The translations under genes and the position numbers were made by a program. The notes under the pieces are model-generated. The model was not told where the DNA came from, made no database searches, and was given only the letters and a program-made list of their open reading frames with translations. Positions 26,147 to 37,057 of a stretch of DNA of 64,000 nt are shown here, piece by piece. The DNA is from an uncultured Gammaproteobacteria bacterium (GTDB lineage Bacteria > Pseudomonadota > Gammaproteobacteria > GCA-001735895), in assembly GCA_947259485.1 (NCBI GenBank), contig CAMYLU010000003.1, positions 62,001 through 126,000 of the forward strand. The letters are read 5' to 3'. Within the stretch, counting starts at the first letter, position 1; every line of letters begins with the position of its first letter.

Positions 26147-27289
26147 TTATGTAATCTGCTCGATACCAAACCGCGTCAACAATTGTGCAACCGCATCGAG
26201 AGCGCCGTTTACCTGTTCGGCATCGATGCGACCAATGCAACCCATGCGGAAGCTGTCGGCCACGGTTAACTTGCCCGGATATATAACATAGCCCTGATCC
26301 TTGAGGCCATCATAAAATGCATTAAAGTCGAATTCAGGATTAGTCGGCATATGAAAAGTAATAATGATCGGGGCCTGTAATTCGTCGGGCAGCAGGGTTT
26401 TAAATCCCATCGCGCGCATCCCGGCAACCAGCAGATCGCAGTTGGCGCGGTAACGCCCACCCCGACCGGCGACACCATCTTCCGCTTCGAACTCGGTCAA
26501 CGCCTGGTCGAAGGCGAGCAAAACGTGGGTCGGGGGCGTGAAACGCCATTGCCGGTTTTTCTGCATCGCCCGCCACTGATCATATAGATCGAGCACCAGC
26601 GATGGCGAATTGCCCTCGGTCTGCTCGAGCGCAGTTTCGCGCGCAACGCAAAAACCCATACCGGGGGCACCCTCGAGGCACTTGTTGCTAGATGCGACCA
26701 CCGCGTCGAACTCGATTTCCTGCGCATCGAGCGGCAGCGCACCGAAGGCGCTCATCGAATCGATTAGCAGGCTGCGTTTATGACGCGCTACAATTTCGGA
26801 AACCTCTTTGATCGGATTCAGGATTCCCGACGTGGTTTCGCAATGCACCACGACCACGTGACCGATATCCGGGTTGGCGTCGAGCGTTGCATCCAGCTGA
26901 GCAGTATCAACCGGCACGTCTTCGGCGGATTCTTGCACCCGATAATCACGCTTGTAGTAATCGCAGATTTTCGCGATTCGTTGCCCGTAGGCGCCATTGA
27001 TCAGGATCAGCAGCTTGCCGTCGGCCGGCACAAAGTTTCCGATCATCGCTTCAACGACAAAGGTACCGCTACCCTGTAACGGCACGCTGACATAATTGCC
27101 CGCACCATTGACGATGGCCACCAGGCGCTCGAGGATGCGCGCGTTCAAATCGATGAAGGTCGCGTCGCGCGAACCATAATCATGCAGCATCGCCTGCTTG
27201 ACGCTGAGCGATGTGGTCAGTGGGCCCGGGGTTAGCAACCAGGGGTCGCCACTCGGCGTGCTGGAAACATTATTGGTGTCGTCAGTCAT
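26147..27289 (-). CDS. phnW: 2-aminoethylphosphonate:pyruvate aminotransferase
   Basis: A 380-residue class V PLP aminotransferase. The start LLTPGPLTTS, the stretch HDYGSRDATF, VPLQGSGTF and the PLP lysine Lys203 in SSNKCLEG are all PhnW features. The reaction is AEP plus pyruvate to phosphonoacetaldehyde plus alanine, in the cytoplasm, the first step of AEP breakdown. It is divergent from the LysR gene (92-base gap with an AAATCGATA half-site at 27351-27359) and heads an operon with the dimethylglycine dehydrogenase-like gene. No phnX is present; PhnY and PhnA take the product onwards. Confidence 0.92.
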   Translation of the reverse strand: MTDDTNNVSSTPSGDPWLLTPGPLTTSLSVKQAMLHDYGSRDATFIDLNARILERLVAIVNGAGNYVSVPLQGSGTFVVEAMIGNFVPADGKLLILINGAYGQRIAKICDYYKRDYRVQESAEDVPVDTAQLDATLDANPDIGHVVVVHCETTSGILNPIKEVSEIVARHKRSLLIDSMSAFGALPLDAQEIEFDAVVASSNKCLEGAPGMGFCVARETALEQTEGNSPSLVLDLYDQWRAMQKNRQWRFTPPTHVLLAFDQALTEFEAEDGVAGRGGRYRANCDLLVAGMRAMGFKTLLPDELQAPIIITFHMPTNPEFDFNAFYDGLKDQGYVIYPGKLTVADSFRMGCIGRIDAEQVNGALDAVAQLLTRFGIEQIT

Positions 27290-27381
27290 GTTTTTGCCTG
27301 TTCAAAGGTTGATTGGTTGCCATTTATACCGCTGATGCATACTATTCATCAAATCGATATAACTGATGCTTCAGATAGGTT

Positions 27382-28266
27382 ATGCCAATATCTCACGCCC
27401 ATCTACGTTCATTTCATGCGGTTGCCACGCATGGCAGCTTCACCCGCGCTTCCGAGATGCTGAATATTACCCAGCCAACGCTGTCGGGCCAGGTCAAGGA
27501 ACTCGAGGAACGCTACGGCACCAGGCTGTTCATACGCCACGGTCGACGCATCGAGCTAACCGATATCGGCAAATCCGCTTTCAATATTACGCGGTTAATA
27601 TTTCGACACGAAGAAGAAGTCGAACATTTACTGCAATCGGCCCGTGCCCTGACTTCGGGACTGCTGCGCGTCGGCGCCGATTCGCCCTATATCGCAACCC
27701 CGCTGCTGGCGCAGTTTCAGCGGCTCTACCCCGGAATCCAGATTTCTATCCAGTACGGCAACTCGCAACAGCTGATGGCGTGGATCGTGGCGCGCAACTG
27801 CGACGTGGCTTTCATGCCCAACATCCCGCAGGAAGATGAGCGTCTCTTCTCGATACCCTTGCCGCCCGGCAGGTTGGTGGTGTTCGTCAACCGGGACCAC
27901 GACTGGGCCGAACGGCGCTCGGTGACGATCGAGGAGCTGGTCACACAACGCATCGTGCTGCGCGAGAAAGGTTCGCGTACACGCTCGATATTCGAAGAGG
28001 CGGTTGCGCAAGCCGGCCACCTGTTACCCGACGTGATGGAAATCGGCGGTCGCGAAGGCGTACGCGAAGCGGTCGCGGCCGGATTTGGAGCCGGTATTGT
28101 AGCCGAGAACGAGCTGGTCGCCGACTCGAGGCTGCGCGCACTACCGGTTAGCAACGCCGAACTGGCGCATGCCGAGTATGTCGTCTGCCTGCAGGAAATG
28201 CGTAGTCTGCGCGTCAACGAGGCTTTTCTCGAGATGGTTAGCGCCAGCCAGAAAGATTCGAACTAG
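27382..28266 (+). CDS. LysR-type regulator of AEP catabolism
   Basis: A 294-residue LysR protein: N-terminal winged helix (HLRSFHAVATHGSFTRASEM, with NITQPTLSGQVKELE as the recognition region), then a type 2 periplasmic-binding-like effector domain (about 92-290). It lies between phnW (divergent) and phnA-phnY (same direction), a typical place for a LysR activator. A strong inverted repeat at 28284-28325 before phnA is a likely binding site. The inducer is probably AEP or a pathway intermediate; this is inferred from position only. Confidence 0.85.
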   Translation: MPISHAHLRSFHAVATHGSFTRASEMLNITQPTLSGQVKELEERYGTRLFIRHGRRIELTDIGKSAFNITRLIFRHEEEVEHLLQSARALTSGLLRVGADSPYIATPLLAQFQRLYPGIQISIQYGNSQQLMAWIVARNCDVAFMPNIPQEDERLFSIPLPPGRLVVFVNRDHDWAERRSVTIEELVTQRIVLREKGSRTRSIFEEAVAQAGHLLPDVMEIGGREGVREAVAAGFGAGIVAENELVADSRLRALPVSNAELAHAEYVVCLQEMRSLRVNEAFLEMVSASQKDSN

Positions 28267-28283
28267 TATCCCTGCAGACCTAT

Positions 28284-28325
28284 AGGTTTAATCGATAGAT
28301 AACATGTGTAATATCGATTTAACCT
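28284..28325 (+). promoter_or_regulatory. Inverted-repeat operator upstream of phnA
   Basis: AGGTTTAATCGATA (28284-28297) faces TATCGATTTAACCT (28312-28325), 13 of 14 bases matching, with a 14-base centre, about 50 bases before the phnA start. The size and spacing suit a LysR dimer or tetramer site. An AAATCGATA half-site occurs at 27351-27359 in the phnW/LysR gap, which supports a shared regulator. Confidence 0.6.
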
Positions 28326-28377
28326 GATGCAATAAACTGGTTATTGTGCATGCTGAATCAAACAGGACGGATTGGAT

Positions 28378-29631
28378 ATGAACTCGCAAAAAACCAGCGT
28401 TAACGTCAATGGACGTGATTATCAATGGCCCAGCAGACCGGTCGTGGTGGTTTGTATCGATGGATCGGAGCCGGATTACATCGAGCAGGCGGTCGCTGCC
28501 GGGGTGATGCCGTGGATGCAAAAGGTGGTCTCGAGCCAGGGCAGCGACCTGCGCGCCGACTGCGTGGTACCGAGTTTTACCAACCCGAATAATATTTCGA
28601 TCGTCACCGGCGTGCCGCCGGTGGTGCACGGTATCTGCGGTAATTTTTATTACGACAAGGCCAACGACCGTGAAGTCATGATGAACGAACCCGAGCTGTT
28701 GCGCACGCCGACTATCTTCAAGGCATTCCAGGACGCCGGCGCGAAAATTGCGATCATTACCGCCAAGGACAAGCTGCGCCGCCTGCTCGGCAACGAGCTC
28801 AGTTTCGGCGACGATGGCGCGATCTGCTTTTCATCGGAAAAATCGGACCAGGTCAGCGTCGAGGAAAACGGTATCGACAACGTGCTCGACATGGTCGGCA
28901 TGGAAGTGCCGTCGGTGTACAGCGCCGAGCTGTCCGAGTTCATCTTCGCCGCCGGCGTCAAGCTGATGGAAACGCAACGTCCCGACCTGATGTACCTGTC
29001 GACCACCGACTACATTCAACACAAGTTTGCCCCGGGCAGCGACGGCGCCAATTCGTTTTACGCGATGATGGACAGTTACTGGGCGCAGCTCGACGCGCTC
29101 GGTGCGGTGATCGCGTTGACTGCCGATCATGGCATGAACGCCAAGCACAATGCTGCCGGCGAGCCCAATATCATTTACCTGCAGGATGAAATGGACCGCC
29201 TGCTTGCGCCTGGCGCGGCACGCGTCATCCTGCCGATTACCGACCCTTACGTCGTTCACCACGGCGCACTGGGTTCCTATGCCACGGTCTACCTGCCCGA
29301 CGACGCCGATGTCGACCAGTTGAAAATGCAGCTTGCGGACCTCGACGGTATCGATGCCGTCTACGGCAATCGCGAGGGTTGCGAACGCTTCGAGCTGGCG
29401 CCGGACCGCATGGGTGACCTGATCCTGGTCTCGGGCAAGCATGTCGTTATCGGTACCACCGCCGCGCGCCACGACCTGTCCGGACTCGACGTGCCGCTGC
29501 GCTCGCACGGCGGCGTCACCGAGCAGGTGGTTCCGCTGATCATCAGCCAGCCGGTGAGCGGGCTCGACCAGGGGCGCCAGTTGCACAATTACGACGCCTT
29601 CAACGTTGTACTCAATTACGCTCGCCACTGA
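28378..29631 (+). CDS. phnA: Phosphonoacetate hydrolase
   Basis: A 417-residue alkaline phosphatase-superfamily zinc enzyme. Motifs in order: CIDGSEPDY (metal Asp), VPSFTNPNN with the Thr nucleophile, the STTDYIQHK metal motif, TADHGMNAKH (Asp-His), and LRSHGG with the last His ligand. It cleaves the C-P bond of phosphonoacetate to acetate and phosphate in the cytoplasm. ATG 28378 is preferred over an in-frame TTG at 28372 because of the AGGACGG site upstream. phnY starts 27 bases downstream in the same operon. Length and motifs match known PhnA enzymes. Confidence 0.93.
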   Translation: MNSQKTSVNVNGRDYQWPSRPVVVVCIDGSEPDYIEQAVAAGVMPWMQKVVSSQGSDLRADCVVPSFTNPNNISIVTGVPPVVHGICGNFYYDKANDREVMMNEPELLRTPTIFKAFQDAGAKIAIITAKDKLRRLLGNELSFGDDGAICFSSEKSDQVSVEENGIDNVLDMVGMEVPSVYSAELSEFIFAAGVKLMETQRPDLMYLSTTDYIQHKFAPGSDGANSFYAMMDSYWAQLDALGAVIALTADHGMNAKHNAAGEPNIIYLQDEMDRLLAPGAARVILPITDPYVVHHGALGSYATVYLPDDADVDQLKMQLADLDGIDAVYGNREGCERFELAPDRMGDLILVSGKHVVIGTTAARHDLSGLDVPLRSHGGVTEQVVPLIISQPVSGLDQGRQLHNYDAFNVVLNYARH

Positions 29632-29658
29632 GCAAGCCAACTAACTCGGAAATCAGAT

Positions 29659-31089
29659 ATGACTGTCAGACACGAAAAAATGCGCATCGCCGGTGAACTG
29701 GTCGATGGCGATACCGGTAAAAATATCGAGGTTCTCAATCCCTACAACAGCGAGGTGGTCGGCACCGTGCCACGCGCCAGCCGCGCACAGATTGCCGGGG
29801 CATTTGAAATTGCCGCTAATTACAAGCCGAAACTGACGCGCTACCAACGGCAGCAGATCCTGATGCGAACCGCCGAAATCATCGTCGAGCGCAAGGATGA
29901 AATCTCGGACCTGATTACCGCCGAATGCGGTCTTAGCAAGAAAGACAGCCTCTACGAGGTCGGTCGTGCCTTCGACGTGTACAGCCTGGCGGGACAGCTT
30001 TGCATCAACGATGACAGCCAGGTATTTTCCTGCGACCTGACGCCGCATGGCAAGCAGCGCAAGATTTTTACCCAGCGCGAACCGCTACTGGGTGCGATTT
30101 CGGCAATCACGCCGTTCAACCACCCGCTCAACATGATTTCGCACAAGATCGCACCGTCGATCGCGACCAATAACTGCATGGTCGGCAAACCGACCGAGCA
30201 GACGCCACTGACTGCACTGATCCTGGCGGACATTATCTATGAAGCCGGTTTACCGCCCGAAATGCTGTCGATTGTCACCGGCCTGCCCGAGGACATGGGC
30301 GATGAAATGCTGACCAATAAAAACATCGACCTGATTTCATTCACCGGCAGCGTACCGGTCGGCAAGTACATCGCCGAAACCGCCGGTTACCGCCGCACCA
30401 TACTCGAGCTGGGCGGCAATGCGCCGCTAATTGTCATGGACGATGCCGACCTCGACAAGGCGGCCGAACTGGCCGTCGCCGGTGGCACCAAGAATTCCGG
30501 CCAACGTTGCACCGCGGTCAAGCGCGTGCTGTGCATCGATTCGGTCGCCGATGATTTTGCCGCGCTGGTGGCGGAAAAAGCGGCGAAACTGAAATACGGC
30601 GACCCGATGGACCCGGACACAGACGTCGGTACCGTGATCAACGAGGATGCCGCGATCCTGTTCCAGAACCGCGTCAACGACGCAATCGAAAAAGGCGCCA
30701 CCCTGCTTTACGGCAATGACCGCAAGGGCGCGGTTTATTCACCGACCGTGCTCGATCACGTGCCCTTTGACTGCGAGCTGGTGCGCGAAGAAACCTTCGG
30801 CCCGCCGATTCCGATCATCCGCGTACGCGATATCGACCACGCCATCGAGGTCGCCAATTCAACCGCCTTCGGACTGTCGTCAGGTGTCTGCACCAATCGC
30901 ATGGATGACATCATCCGCTTCATTAACGAGCTCGAGACTGGAACCGTCAACATATGGGAGGTGCCTGGCTACCGTATCGAGATGTCACCATTCGGTGGCA
31001 TCAAGGATTCCGGCCTCGGCTACAAGGAAGGCGTGATCGAAGCGATGAATTCCTATACCAACGTCAAAACCTTTTCCCTGCCCTGGTAA
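29659..31089 (+). CDS. phnY: Phosphonoacetaldehyde dehydrogenase
   Basis: A 476-residue aldehyde dehydrogenase: Asn154 in PFNHPLN, Glu250 in LELGGNAP and the catalytic Cys284 in [10 protein letters not shown]. It oxidises phosphonoacetaldehyde to phosphonoacetate with NAD+, linking PhnW to PhnA. The phnA-phnY pair with phnW nearby defines the PhnWAY route. The name rests on this context plus the family; closely related dehydrogenases act on other short acids. A palindromic element follows in the gap to acnB. Confidence 0.9.
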   Translation: MTVRHEKMRIAGELVDGDTGKNIEVLNPYNSEVVGTVPRASRAQIAGAFEIAANYKPKLTRYQRQQILMRTAEIIVERKDEISDLITAECGLSKKDSLYEVGRAFDVYSLAGQLCINDDSQVFSCDLTPHGKQRKIFTQREPLLGAISAITPFNHPLNMISHKIAPSIATNNCMVGKPTEQTPLTALILADIIYEAGLPPEMLSIVTGLPEDMGDEMLTNKNIDLISFTGSVPVGKYIAETAGYRRTILELGGNAPLIVMDDADLDKAAELAVAGGTKNSGQRCTAVKRVLCIDSVADDFAALVAEKAAKLKYGDPMDPDTDVGTVINEDAAILFQNRVNDAIEKGATLLYGNDRKGAVYSPTVLDHVPFDCELVREETFGPPIPIIRVRDIDHAIEVANSTAFGLSSGVCTNRMDDIIRFINELETGTVNIWEVPGYRIEMSPFGGIKDSGLGYKEGVIEAMNSYTNVKTFSLPW

Positions 31090-31092
31090 GCA

Positions 31093-31182
31093 CTGTCGTC
31101 CCGCGGCTTGACCGCGGGATCCAGTAAACTACGTTGATCTGATTGTATTTCTGGATCCCGTGGTCAAGCCACGGGATGACAG
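31093..31182. repeat. Dispersed palindromic repeat, second copy
   Basis: CTGTCGTCCCGCGGCTTGACC (31093-31113) faces GGTCAAGCC...GATGACAG (31162-31182) with two mismatches. The arms match the element at 16008-16107 almost base for base, while the centre differs. It lies between convergent phnY and acnB and could serve as a transcription barrier. Confidence 0.8.
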
Positions 31183-31219
31183 CATTTGGGTCACACCTGC
31201 CGGATGCGGCATTTTTGGA

Positions 31220-33799
31220 TCAGGCGACTTTGACCGGGAAGGCGGTGTTGGCCGCGGCGGTGTAGTTTTCCATTTCGTTGAAGTTGAGATAACGGTAGAC
31301 GTCGTCGGCCATGGTATTGATATCGTTGGCATACTGCATGTACTCGTCCATGGTCGGGATCTTGCCGAGGATCGAGGAAACTGCGGCAAGCTCCGCGGAA
31401 GCCAGGAAAACATCGGCGTCTTTACCGAGACGATTCGGAAAATTACGCGTCGAGGTCGAAACCACGGTCGAGTTTTCCGCAACCCTGGCCTGGTTACCCA
31501 TGCACAGCGAACAGCCTGGCATTTCGGTACGCGCGCCCGAGCGACCAAAAATATTGTAGTAACCCTCGGCGGTTAACTGCGCTTCGTCCATCTTGGTTGG
31601 TGGTGCAATCCACAGACGGGTGACAACCGGGTCGGTGAGTTTATCGAGCAGCTTGCCGGCGGCGCGAAAATGGCCGATGTTGGTCATGCAGGAACCGATG
31701 AAGACTTCGTCGATTTTTCTGCCTGCGACATCCGACAATGGCTTGATATCATCCGGGTCGTTGGGGCAGGCCAGTAGCGGTTCGGTGATTTCGGCGAGAT
31801 CGATTTCGATAATCTCGGCATACTCGGCATCGGCATCGGCTTCCAGTAATTCTGGATTGGCGAGCCATGCTTTCATTTCTTCGATGCGCCGCGTAATCGT
31901 ACGCACATCGCCGTAGCCCTCGTTGACCATCCATTTGAACATCGTAATGTTGGAATTCATGTACTCGATGATCGGTTCCTTGTCGAGCTTAACAGTGCAA
32001 CCCGAGGCGGAACGTTCGGCCGAGGCGTCGGACAATTCGAAGGCCTGTTCGACCTTGAGTTGCGGCAGGCCTTCAATTTCGAGCACGCGTCCCGAAAAGA
32101 CATTCTTCTTGCCTTTTTTCTCGACCGTCAACAACCCACGCTGAATCGCGGCATATGGAATCGCGTTGACCAGGTCACGCAAGGTGATACCCGGTTGCAT
32201 CTCGCCTTTAAAGCGTACCAGCACCGATTCCGGCATGTCGAGCGGCATCACGCCGGTTGCCGCCGCAAAGGCAACCAGTCCGGAACCTGCCGGAAACGAT
32301 ATCCCGATCGGAAACCGCGTATGCGAATCACCACCAGTACCGACGGTATCGGGCAGCAGCATGCGGTTCATCCACGAATGGATTACGCCGTCACCCGGGC
32401 GCAGCGAAATACCGCCACGATTCTGCATGAAGTCGGGAAGGGTGTGATGGGTTACCACGTCCACCGGCTTCGGGTAGGGCGCGGTATGACAGAAAGACTG
32501 CATCACCAGGTCGGCGGAGAAGCCGAGGCAGGCCAGGTCTTTTAATTCATCACGCGTCATCGGCCCGGTCGTGTCCTGCGAGCCAACCGTGGTCATCCTC
32601 GGTTCGCAGTACATGCCCGCGCGTACCCCTGGCAAACCACAGGCCTTGCCAACCATCTTCTGCGCCAGCGTGTAGCCCTTGCCAGTGTCTTCGGGAATCT
32701 GTGGCTTTTCAAACAAATCGGCTTCGCCAAGACTCAAGGCCTTACGCGCACGCTCGGTCAAACCGCGTCCGATAATCAGTGGAATACGGCCACCGGCCTG
32801 TACTTCATCCTGGAGCACGTTGGTACTGAGCTCAAATTCTGCAACTACTTCGTCGCTGTCGTGACGCGTGGCCTTGCCCGCGTGCGGGTAGACATCGATA
32901 ACATCGCCCATTTCCATCTGGCTGACATCCATTTCGATCGGTAACGCGCCGGCATCTTCCATCGTGTTGAAGAAAATCGGCGCAATCTTGCTACCAAAGC
33001 AATAGCCGCCATTACGTTTGTTAGGGATATACGGAATATCATCACCCATGTGCCATAGCACCGAGTTGGTCGCCGATTTGCGCGACGAGCCAGTGCCGAC
33101 AACATCACCGACATAGGCGATCGGATGACCCAGGGCTTTGAGCTCGGCAATTTTTTCTAGCGGCTTGTCGGTCAGACCTTCACGCGGATTTTTCAGCATC
33201 GCGTTGGCGTGCAGCGGGATATCGGGCCGCGACCAGGCATCCTGCGCCGGGGACAGATCGTCGGTGTTGGTTTCGCCGGGAACCTTGAACACCGAGACGG
33301 TAATCTTGTCAGCAAGCGGGGGCCTGGAAGTAAACCATTCGGCGTTGGCCCAGGATTCGAGCACCTGCCTGGCATAGGCGTTTCCCGCCTCGGATTTTTC
33401 GACGACATCGTGGAAGGCATCGAACACCAGCAGGGTATACGCCAGTGCCTTGACCGCGGCGGGCGCGGTTTGATCATCGTCGAGACAGGTGATCAACGGT
33501 TCAATGTTATAGCCGCCAAGCATGGTGCCGAGAATTTCGACTGCCCTGACCTTATCGATTAACGGGGTCGACGCCTCACCGCGGGTAATCGCCGCAAGAA
33601 ATCCTGCTTTCACATAAGCCGCTTCATCGACGCCGGCCGGTACATGCTGAGTCAGCAATTCGAGCAGGTAATTTTCTTCGCCGGCGGGAGGATTCTTGAT
33701 CAATTCCACCAGTTCTGCAGTTTGCTGCGCATCCAGCGGCTCAGGAGGGATCCCCAGTTTGGCGCGTTCATCAACGTGTTCACGGTATGCCTGTAGCAT
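31220..33799 (-). CDS. acnB: Aconitate hydratase B
   Basis: An 859-residue AcnB: N-terminal HEAT-like domain (start [14 protein letters not shown]), then the swivel domain and the [4Fe-4S] domain. The cluster cysteines are in [10 protein letters not shown] and [10 protein letters not shown] near the C-terminus. It interconverts citrate and isocitrate in the TCA cycle. ATG 33799 is chosen over an upstream in-frame TTG (33820) because AcnB proteins begin at this point. It follows gltA on the same strand. In bacteria without AcnD/PrpF, AcnB also hydrates 2-methylaconitate in the methylcitrate cycle, which fits the prpBCD genes next door. Confidence 0.95.
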   Translation of the reverse strand: MLQAYREHVDERAKLGIPPEPLDAQQTAELVELIKNPPAGEENYLLELLTQHVPAGVDEAAYVKAGFLAAITRGEASTPLIDKVRAVEILGTMLGGYNIEPLITCLDDDQTAPAAVKALAYTLLVFDAFHDVVEKSEAGNAYARQVLESWANAEWFTSRPPLADKITVSVFKVPGETNTDDLSPAQDAWSRPDIPLHANAMLKNPREGLTDKPLEKIAELKALGHPIAYVGDVVGTGSSRKSATNSVLWHMGDDIPYIPNKRNGGYCFGSKIAPIFFNTMEDAGALPIEMDVSQMEMGDVIDVYPHAGKATRHDSDEVVAEFELSTNVLQDEVQAGGRIPLIIGRGLTERARKALSLGEADLFEKPQIPEDTGKGYTLAQKMVGKACGLPGVRAGMYCEPRMTTVGSQDTTGPMTRDELKDLACLGFSADLVMQSFCHTAPYPKPVDVVTHHTLPDFMQNRGGISLRPGDGVIHSWMNRMLLPDTVGTGGDSHTRFPIGISFPAGSGLVAFAAATGVMPLDMPESVLVRFKGEMQPGITLRDLVNAIPYAAIQRGLLTVEKKGKKNVFSGRVLEIEGLPQLKVEQAFELSDASAERSASGCTVKLDKEPIIEYMNSNITMFKWMVNEGYGDVRTITRRIEEMKAWLANPELLEADADAEYAEIIEIDLAEITEPLLACPNDPDDIKPLSDVAGRKIDEVFIGSCMTNIGHFRAAGKLLDKLTDPVVTRLWIAPPTKMDEAQLTAEGYYNIFGRSGARTEMPGCSLCMGNQARVAENSTVVSTSTRNFPNRLGKDADVFLASAELAAVSSILGKIPTMDEYMQYANDINTMADDVYRYLNFNEMENYTAAANTAFPVKVA

Positions 33800-33844
33800 T
33801 TCGGTATTCTCTTTGGTCAATAGATAATAATAAGTGGCATCGTT

Positions 33845-35152
33845 TCAGCGTTTATCAATCGGTACGTAATCCAGGTCGATCGCACCGTTGTAGAGCTGGC
33901 GCGGACGCCCTATTTTCGCCTCGGAGTCCGTCATCATTTCATTCCATTGCGAAATCCAGCCGATGGTGCGTGCCATCGCGAAGATAACGGTGAACATGTT
34001 CATCGGGATGCCCATTGCAAGGAAAATAATACCCGAGTAAAAATCGACGTTCGGGTACAGGTTGCGTTGCACGAAGTACTCGTCTTCGAGCGCAACTTTT
34101 TCCAGCGCCATCGCGGTTTCGAGCAATTTCTGCTGCTCCCCGGTAGCTTCCATGTCATTGAGCAACTGGTGGCAGATTTCACGAATCAACTTGGCGCGCG
34201 GATCGTAATTCTTGTAAACCCGGTGACCGAAGCCCATCAGGCGAAATGAATCGCTCTTGTCCTTGGCGCGATCGACGAATGCCTGCAGCGGCTTGCCGGA
34301 TTCGTTGATATCGATCAGCATGCGCACCACTGCTTCGTTGGCACCCCCGTGCGCAGGGCCCCACAGCGCCGCAATTCCGGATGCGACTGCGGCAAACGGG
34401 TTGGCATCTGAACTACCGGCCAGGCGAACCGTCGAGGTTGACGCGTTTTGCTCGTGGTCGGCGTGCAAGATCATGATCAGGTCGAGTGCCTTGGCCAGCA
34501 ACGGGTCGGGCGTATAGTCTTCCGATGGCATCGAAAACATCATGTAAAGAAAATTCTCGGTATAGCTGAGATGGTTTTTCGGATAAACGAATGGCTTGCC
34601 GTTGGCATAGCGATAACTCATCGCGGCAATGGTCGGCATCTTGGCGACCAGGCGATGGGCCGTGATCATGCGATGCTCTTCGTTATGGATATCCATGTGG
34701 TCGTGGTAAAACGCCGCCAGTGCGCCGACCACGCCGACCATGATGGCCATCGGGTGCGCGTCACGCCGGAAGCCACTAAAAAATCGTATCATCGCCTCGT
34801 GCAGCATGGTGTGGTTGGTTACGGTAGATACAAATTCCTCAAGCTCTTCTTTTTTAGGTAACCGGTTGGTCAGCAATAAAAAACAAACTTCGAGGTAAGA
34901 GCTCTGCTCGGCGAGCTGATCGATCGGGTAACCGCGGTATTGCAATACACCCTCGTCACCATCGAGGAAGGTAATCGCACTCGAGCAACTGGCGGTGGAC
35001 ATAAAACCGGGATCATAGGTGAAATAACCCAGCTCCTTATAGAGCTTACCGATATCAATCACCTTGGGGCCGGCGGTGGGCGTGTAAAGCGGTAACTTGA
35101 CTTCTTTACCGGTAGCATCATCGATAATAGTAACGGTTTCTTCGGTACTCAT
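33845..35152 (-). CDS. gltA: Citrate synthase (hexameric type II)
   Basis: A 435-residue citrate synthase. Catalytic His and Asp motifs: [23 protein letters not shown] and [14 protein letters not shown]. The N-terminal extension with the [13 protein letters not shown] stretch is typical of the NADH-sensitive type II enzymes of gram-negative bacteria. It condenses oxaloacetate and acetyl-CoA to citrate. ATG 35152 has GAGGAAAA upstream. It is first of the gltA-acnB pair and divergent from the GntR-prp operon; the shared 326-base gap may carry common control. Confidence 0.95.
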   Translation of the reverse strand: MSTEETVTIIDDATGKEVKLPLYTPTAGPKVIDIGKLYKELGYFTYDPGFMSTASCSSAITFLDGDEGVLQYRGYPIDQLAEQSSYLEVCFLLLTNRLPKKEELEEFVSTVTNHTMLHEAMIRFFSGFRRDAHPMAIMVGVVGALAAFYHDHMDIHNEEHRMITAHRLVAKMPTIAAMSYRYANGKPFVYPKNHLSYTENFLYMMFSMPSEDYTPDPLLAKALDLIMILHADHEQNASTSTVRLAGSSDANPFAAVASGIAALWGPAHGGANEAVVRMLIDINESGKPLQAFVDRAKDKSDSFRLMGFGHRVYKNYDPRAKLIREICHQLLNDMEATGEQQKLLETAMALEKVALEDEYFVQRNLYPNVDFYSGIIFLAMGIPMNMFTVIFAMARTIGWISQWNEMMTDSEAKIGRPRQLYNGAIDLDYVPIDKR

Positions 35153-35402
35153 AAATTTTCCTCAAAGGTCGGCAGTTCCCGTTCAAGTGTTGTAATAATT
35201 TAGTGTCGACGGGCACCATCCGGGCCTTGCGGCCGGGACGATTGGACAACGGCAAGCGCTCAATATACCTATTATTGAATTATCCCGCTAACCCTGTTGA
35301 CCATTATTAAGTTTATTTATTCTGAAAATTAATTCTTGTTGCCCGCATTAAACCTGGTTTTGCGCCATTTCCAATTTTAAAAAATCAATTTCTATCGAAA
35401 CT

Positions 35403-35414
35403 ATTGTTGACAAT
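35403..35414 (+). promoter_or_regulatory. GntR operator 1 overlapping a -35 box
   Basis: ATTGTTGACAAT, near-perfect palindrome, in the gltA/GntR gap. The TTGACA at 35407-35412 inside it looks like a -35 box, with AT-rich candidate -10 sequences (CATATT 35430-35435 or TATTTT 35432-35437) at 17-19 bases. Binding of the regulator here would block polymerase. The rest of the gap (35153-35402) shows only AT-rich sequence and a short GC hairpin near 35219-35236. Confidence 0.6.
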
Positions 35415-35464
35415 ATTGACTAAAATATGCATATTTTCATCAATTATTACAAGTTAATGCTTAA

Positions 35465-35476
35465 ATTGTCGACAAT
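35465..35476 (+). promoter_or_regulatory. GntR operator 2
   Basis: ATTGTCGACAAT is a perfect 12-bp palindrome ending three bases before the GTG start of the GntR gene and 62 bases after operator 1. The pair of sites suggests autoregulation of the GntR-prpBCD operon. Confidence 0.65.
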
Positions 35477-35478
35477 TT

Positions 35479-36177
35479 GTGACTGGAACAGCCTCAACCG
35501 TTAATACAGAAGAGTTGCATGAATCGCCGACACTGGCGCTTCGCACCTTTGACAGCATCAAGTCCGATATCATCAACGGTGAGCTTGCACAGGGCTCGAA
35601 AATCGTCGAATCCGACCTGGCGTTGAAATACGGCATCAGTCGTGGGCCCTTGCGGGAAGCCATTCATCGCCTCGAAAGGATCAAGCTGATTGTTCGAATT
35701 CCGCATGCCGGTTCACGCGTGGTAACGCTTGATACCAGGATGATGGAAGATATCTACAACGCGCGTGAATCCCTCGAAGGCATGGCCGCACGACTCGCCG
35801 CGCGCCTGATGTCCGATGTTGAAATCGAGTCGCTGTCAAAATTGCTGGACCAGCATGCGGCGGCCATCAGTGAAACCGACGGTAAGGTTTATTTTCAGCG
35901 CGAAGGCGATATCGATTTTCACTACCGCATCGCGGTCGCCAGCCAGAACCAGTGGATACTGGAAAAATTAAACGGCGAGCTATACCAGCTGATACGTATG
36001 TGTCGCCATCAATCGGGGCAATTCCCGTCGCGCGCGCAAACCGCGCTCGATCAGCATCGCCAGATTGCCGCGGCGATCGCACGGCGTGACGAAGAACTGG
36101 CCGAAATACTGATGCGCCGCCATATCAGCGGCGCCTGGGAAATCGTTAAAACTATTCTCGAGGATCAAAATGACTGA
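35479..36177 (+). CDS. GntR-family regulator of the methylcitrate operon
   Basis: A 232-residue FadR/FCD-type GntR protein: winged helix (about 24-88, with [20 protein letters not shown]) and an FCD effector domain (about 100-225) with metal-type His residues ([16 protein letters not shown]). The start is taken as GTG 35479; no clear ribosome site is visible because operator 2 lies right before it, so a start slightly downstream is possible. The gene overlaps prpB by 8 bases. It probably represses prpBCD until a propionate-derived signal such as methylcitrate is present. Confidence 0.85.
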   Translation: MTGTASTVNTEELHESPTLALRTFDSIKSDIINGELAQGSKIVESDLALKYGISRGPLREAIHRLERIKLIVRIPHAGSRVVTLDTRMMEDIYNARESLEGMAARLAARLMSDVEIESLSKLLDQHAAAISETDGKVYFQREGDIDFHYRIAVASQNQWILEKLNGELYQLIRMCRHQSGQFPSRAQTALDQHRQIAAAIARRDEELAEILMRRHISGAWEIVKTILEDQND

Positions 36178-37057
36178 AGCAAACTCGCCTGGGAAAAACC
36201 TGCGCCAGGCCGTAGCCGCAAACAATCCGCTACAGGTCGTCGGCGCCGTTAACGCCTACAGCGCAATCATGGCGCAGAAATGTGGGCACCAGGCTTTATA
36301 CCTGTCGGGTGGCGGTGTTGCAGCCTGTTCACTGGGCATCCCGGATCTTGGCATCAGCACGCTCGCCGACGTGCTCGAAGACGCCCGCCGCATTACCGAT
36401 GCCAGCAGCCTGCCACTGCTGGTCGATGTCGACGTCGGCTGGGGCGGCGCTTTCAATATCGCGCGCTGTATCCGCGAAATGATTCGCGCCAACGTCGCTG
36501 GCATCCATATCGAAGACCAGGTGATGCAGAAGCGTTGTGGCCATCGCCCCAACAAGGCAATTGTCTCCAGCGCAGAAATGGTGGATCGCGTCAAAGCCGC
36601 AGTCGACGCGCGCAGCGATGCCGATTTCGTCATCATGGCGCGCACCGATGCGCTCGCGGTGGAAGGCATGGAGGCTGCCATCGAGCGTGCCCAGGCCTGT
36701 GTCGCCGCCGGTGCCGATATGATTTTCCCGGAGGCGATGACCGAGCTGGATCAATACCGGCAGTTTGTCGAAGCGGTGCAGGTACCGGTGCTGGCAAACA
36801 TCACCGAATTCGGCGCCACGCCGTTATTCAGCACCGAGCAGCTAGCCTCGGTCGGAGTCAAGCTCGCGCTTTATCCACTGAGCGCATTTCGGGCCGCAAG
36901 CCTGGCAGCTTTGAACGTTTACCAGCATATTTTAAGCGACGGCAGCCAGCAAAACGTGGTCGATAGCATGCAGACTCGCATGGAGTTGTATGACTTTCTC
37001 GATTACCACGACTACGAACAAAAACTGGACAAACTATTTAGCGAGGAAACATCATGA
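36170..37057 (+). CDS. prpB: 2-methylisocitrate lyase
   Basis: A 295-residue member of the isocitrate lyase/PEP mutase barrel family. The flexible catalytic loop KRCGH (121-125), [11 protein letters not shown] (metal site) and [10 protein letters not shown] are PrpB features. It splits 2-methylisocitrate into pyruvate and succinate, the last methylcitrate-cycle step. Overlaps of 8 bases with the GntR gene and 4 bases with prpC show tight coupling. PEP mutase or phosphonopyruvate hydrolase, possible in a phosphonate user, is unlikely given the prpC and prpD neighbours. Confidence 0.92.
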   Translation: MTEANSPGKNLRQAVAANNPLQVVGAVNAYSAIMAQKCGHQALYLSGGGVAACSLGIPDLGISTLADVLEDARRITDASSLPLLVDVDVGWGGAFNIARCIREMIRANVAGIHIEDQVMQKRCGHRPNKAIVSSAEMVDRVKAAVDARSDADFVIMARTDALAVEGMEAAIERAQACVAAGADMIFPEAMTELDQYRQFVEAVQVPVLANITEFGATPLFSTEQLASVGVKLALYPLSAFRAASLAALNVYQHILSDGSQQNVVDSMQTRMELYDFLDYHDYEQKLDKLFSEETS

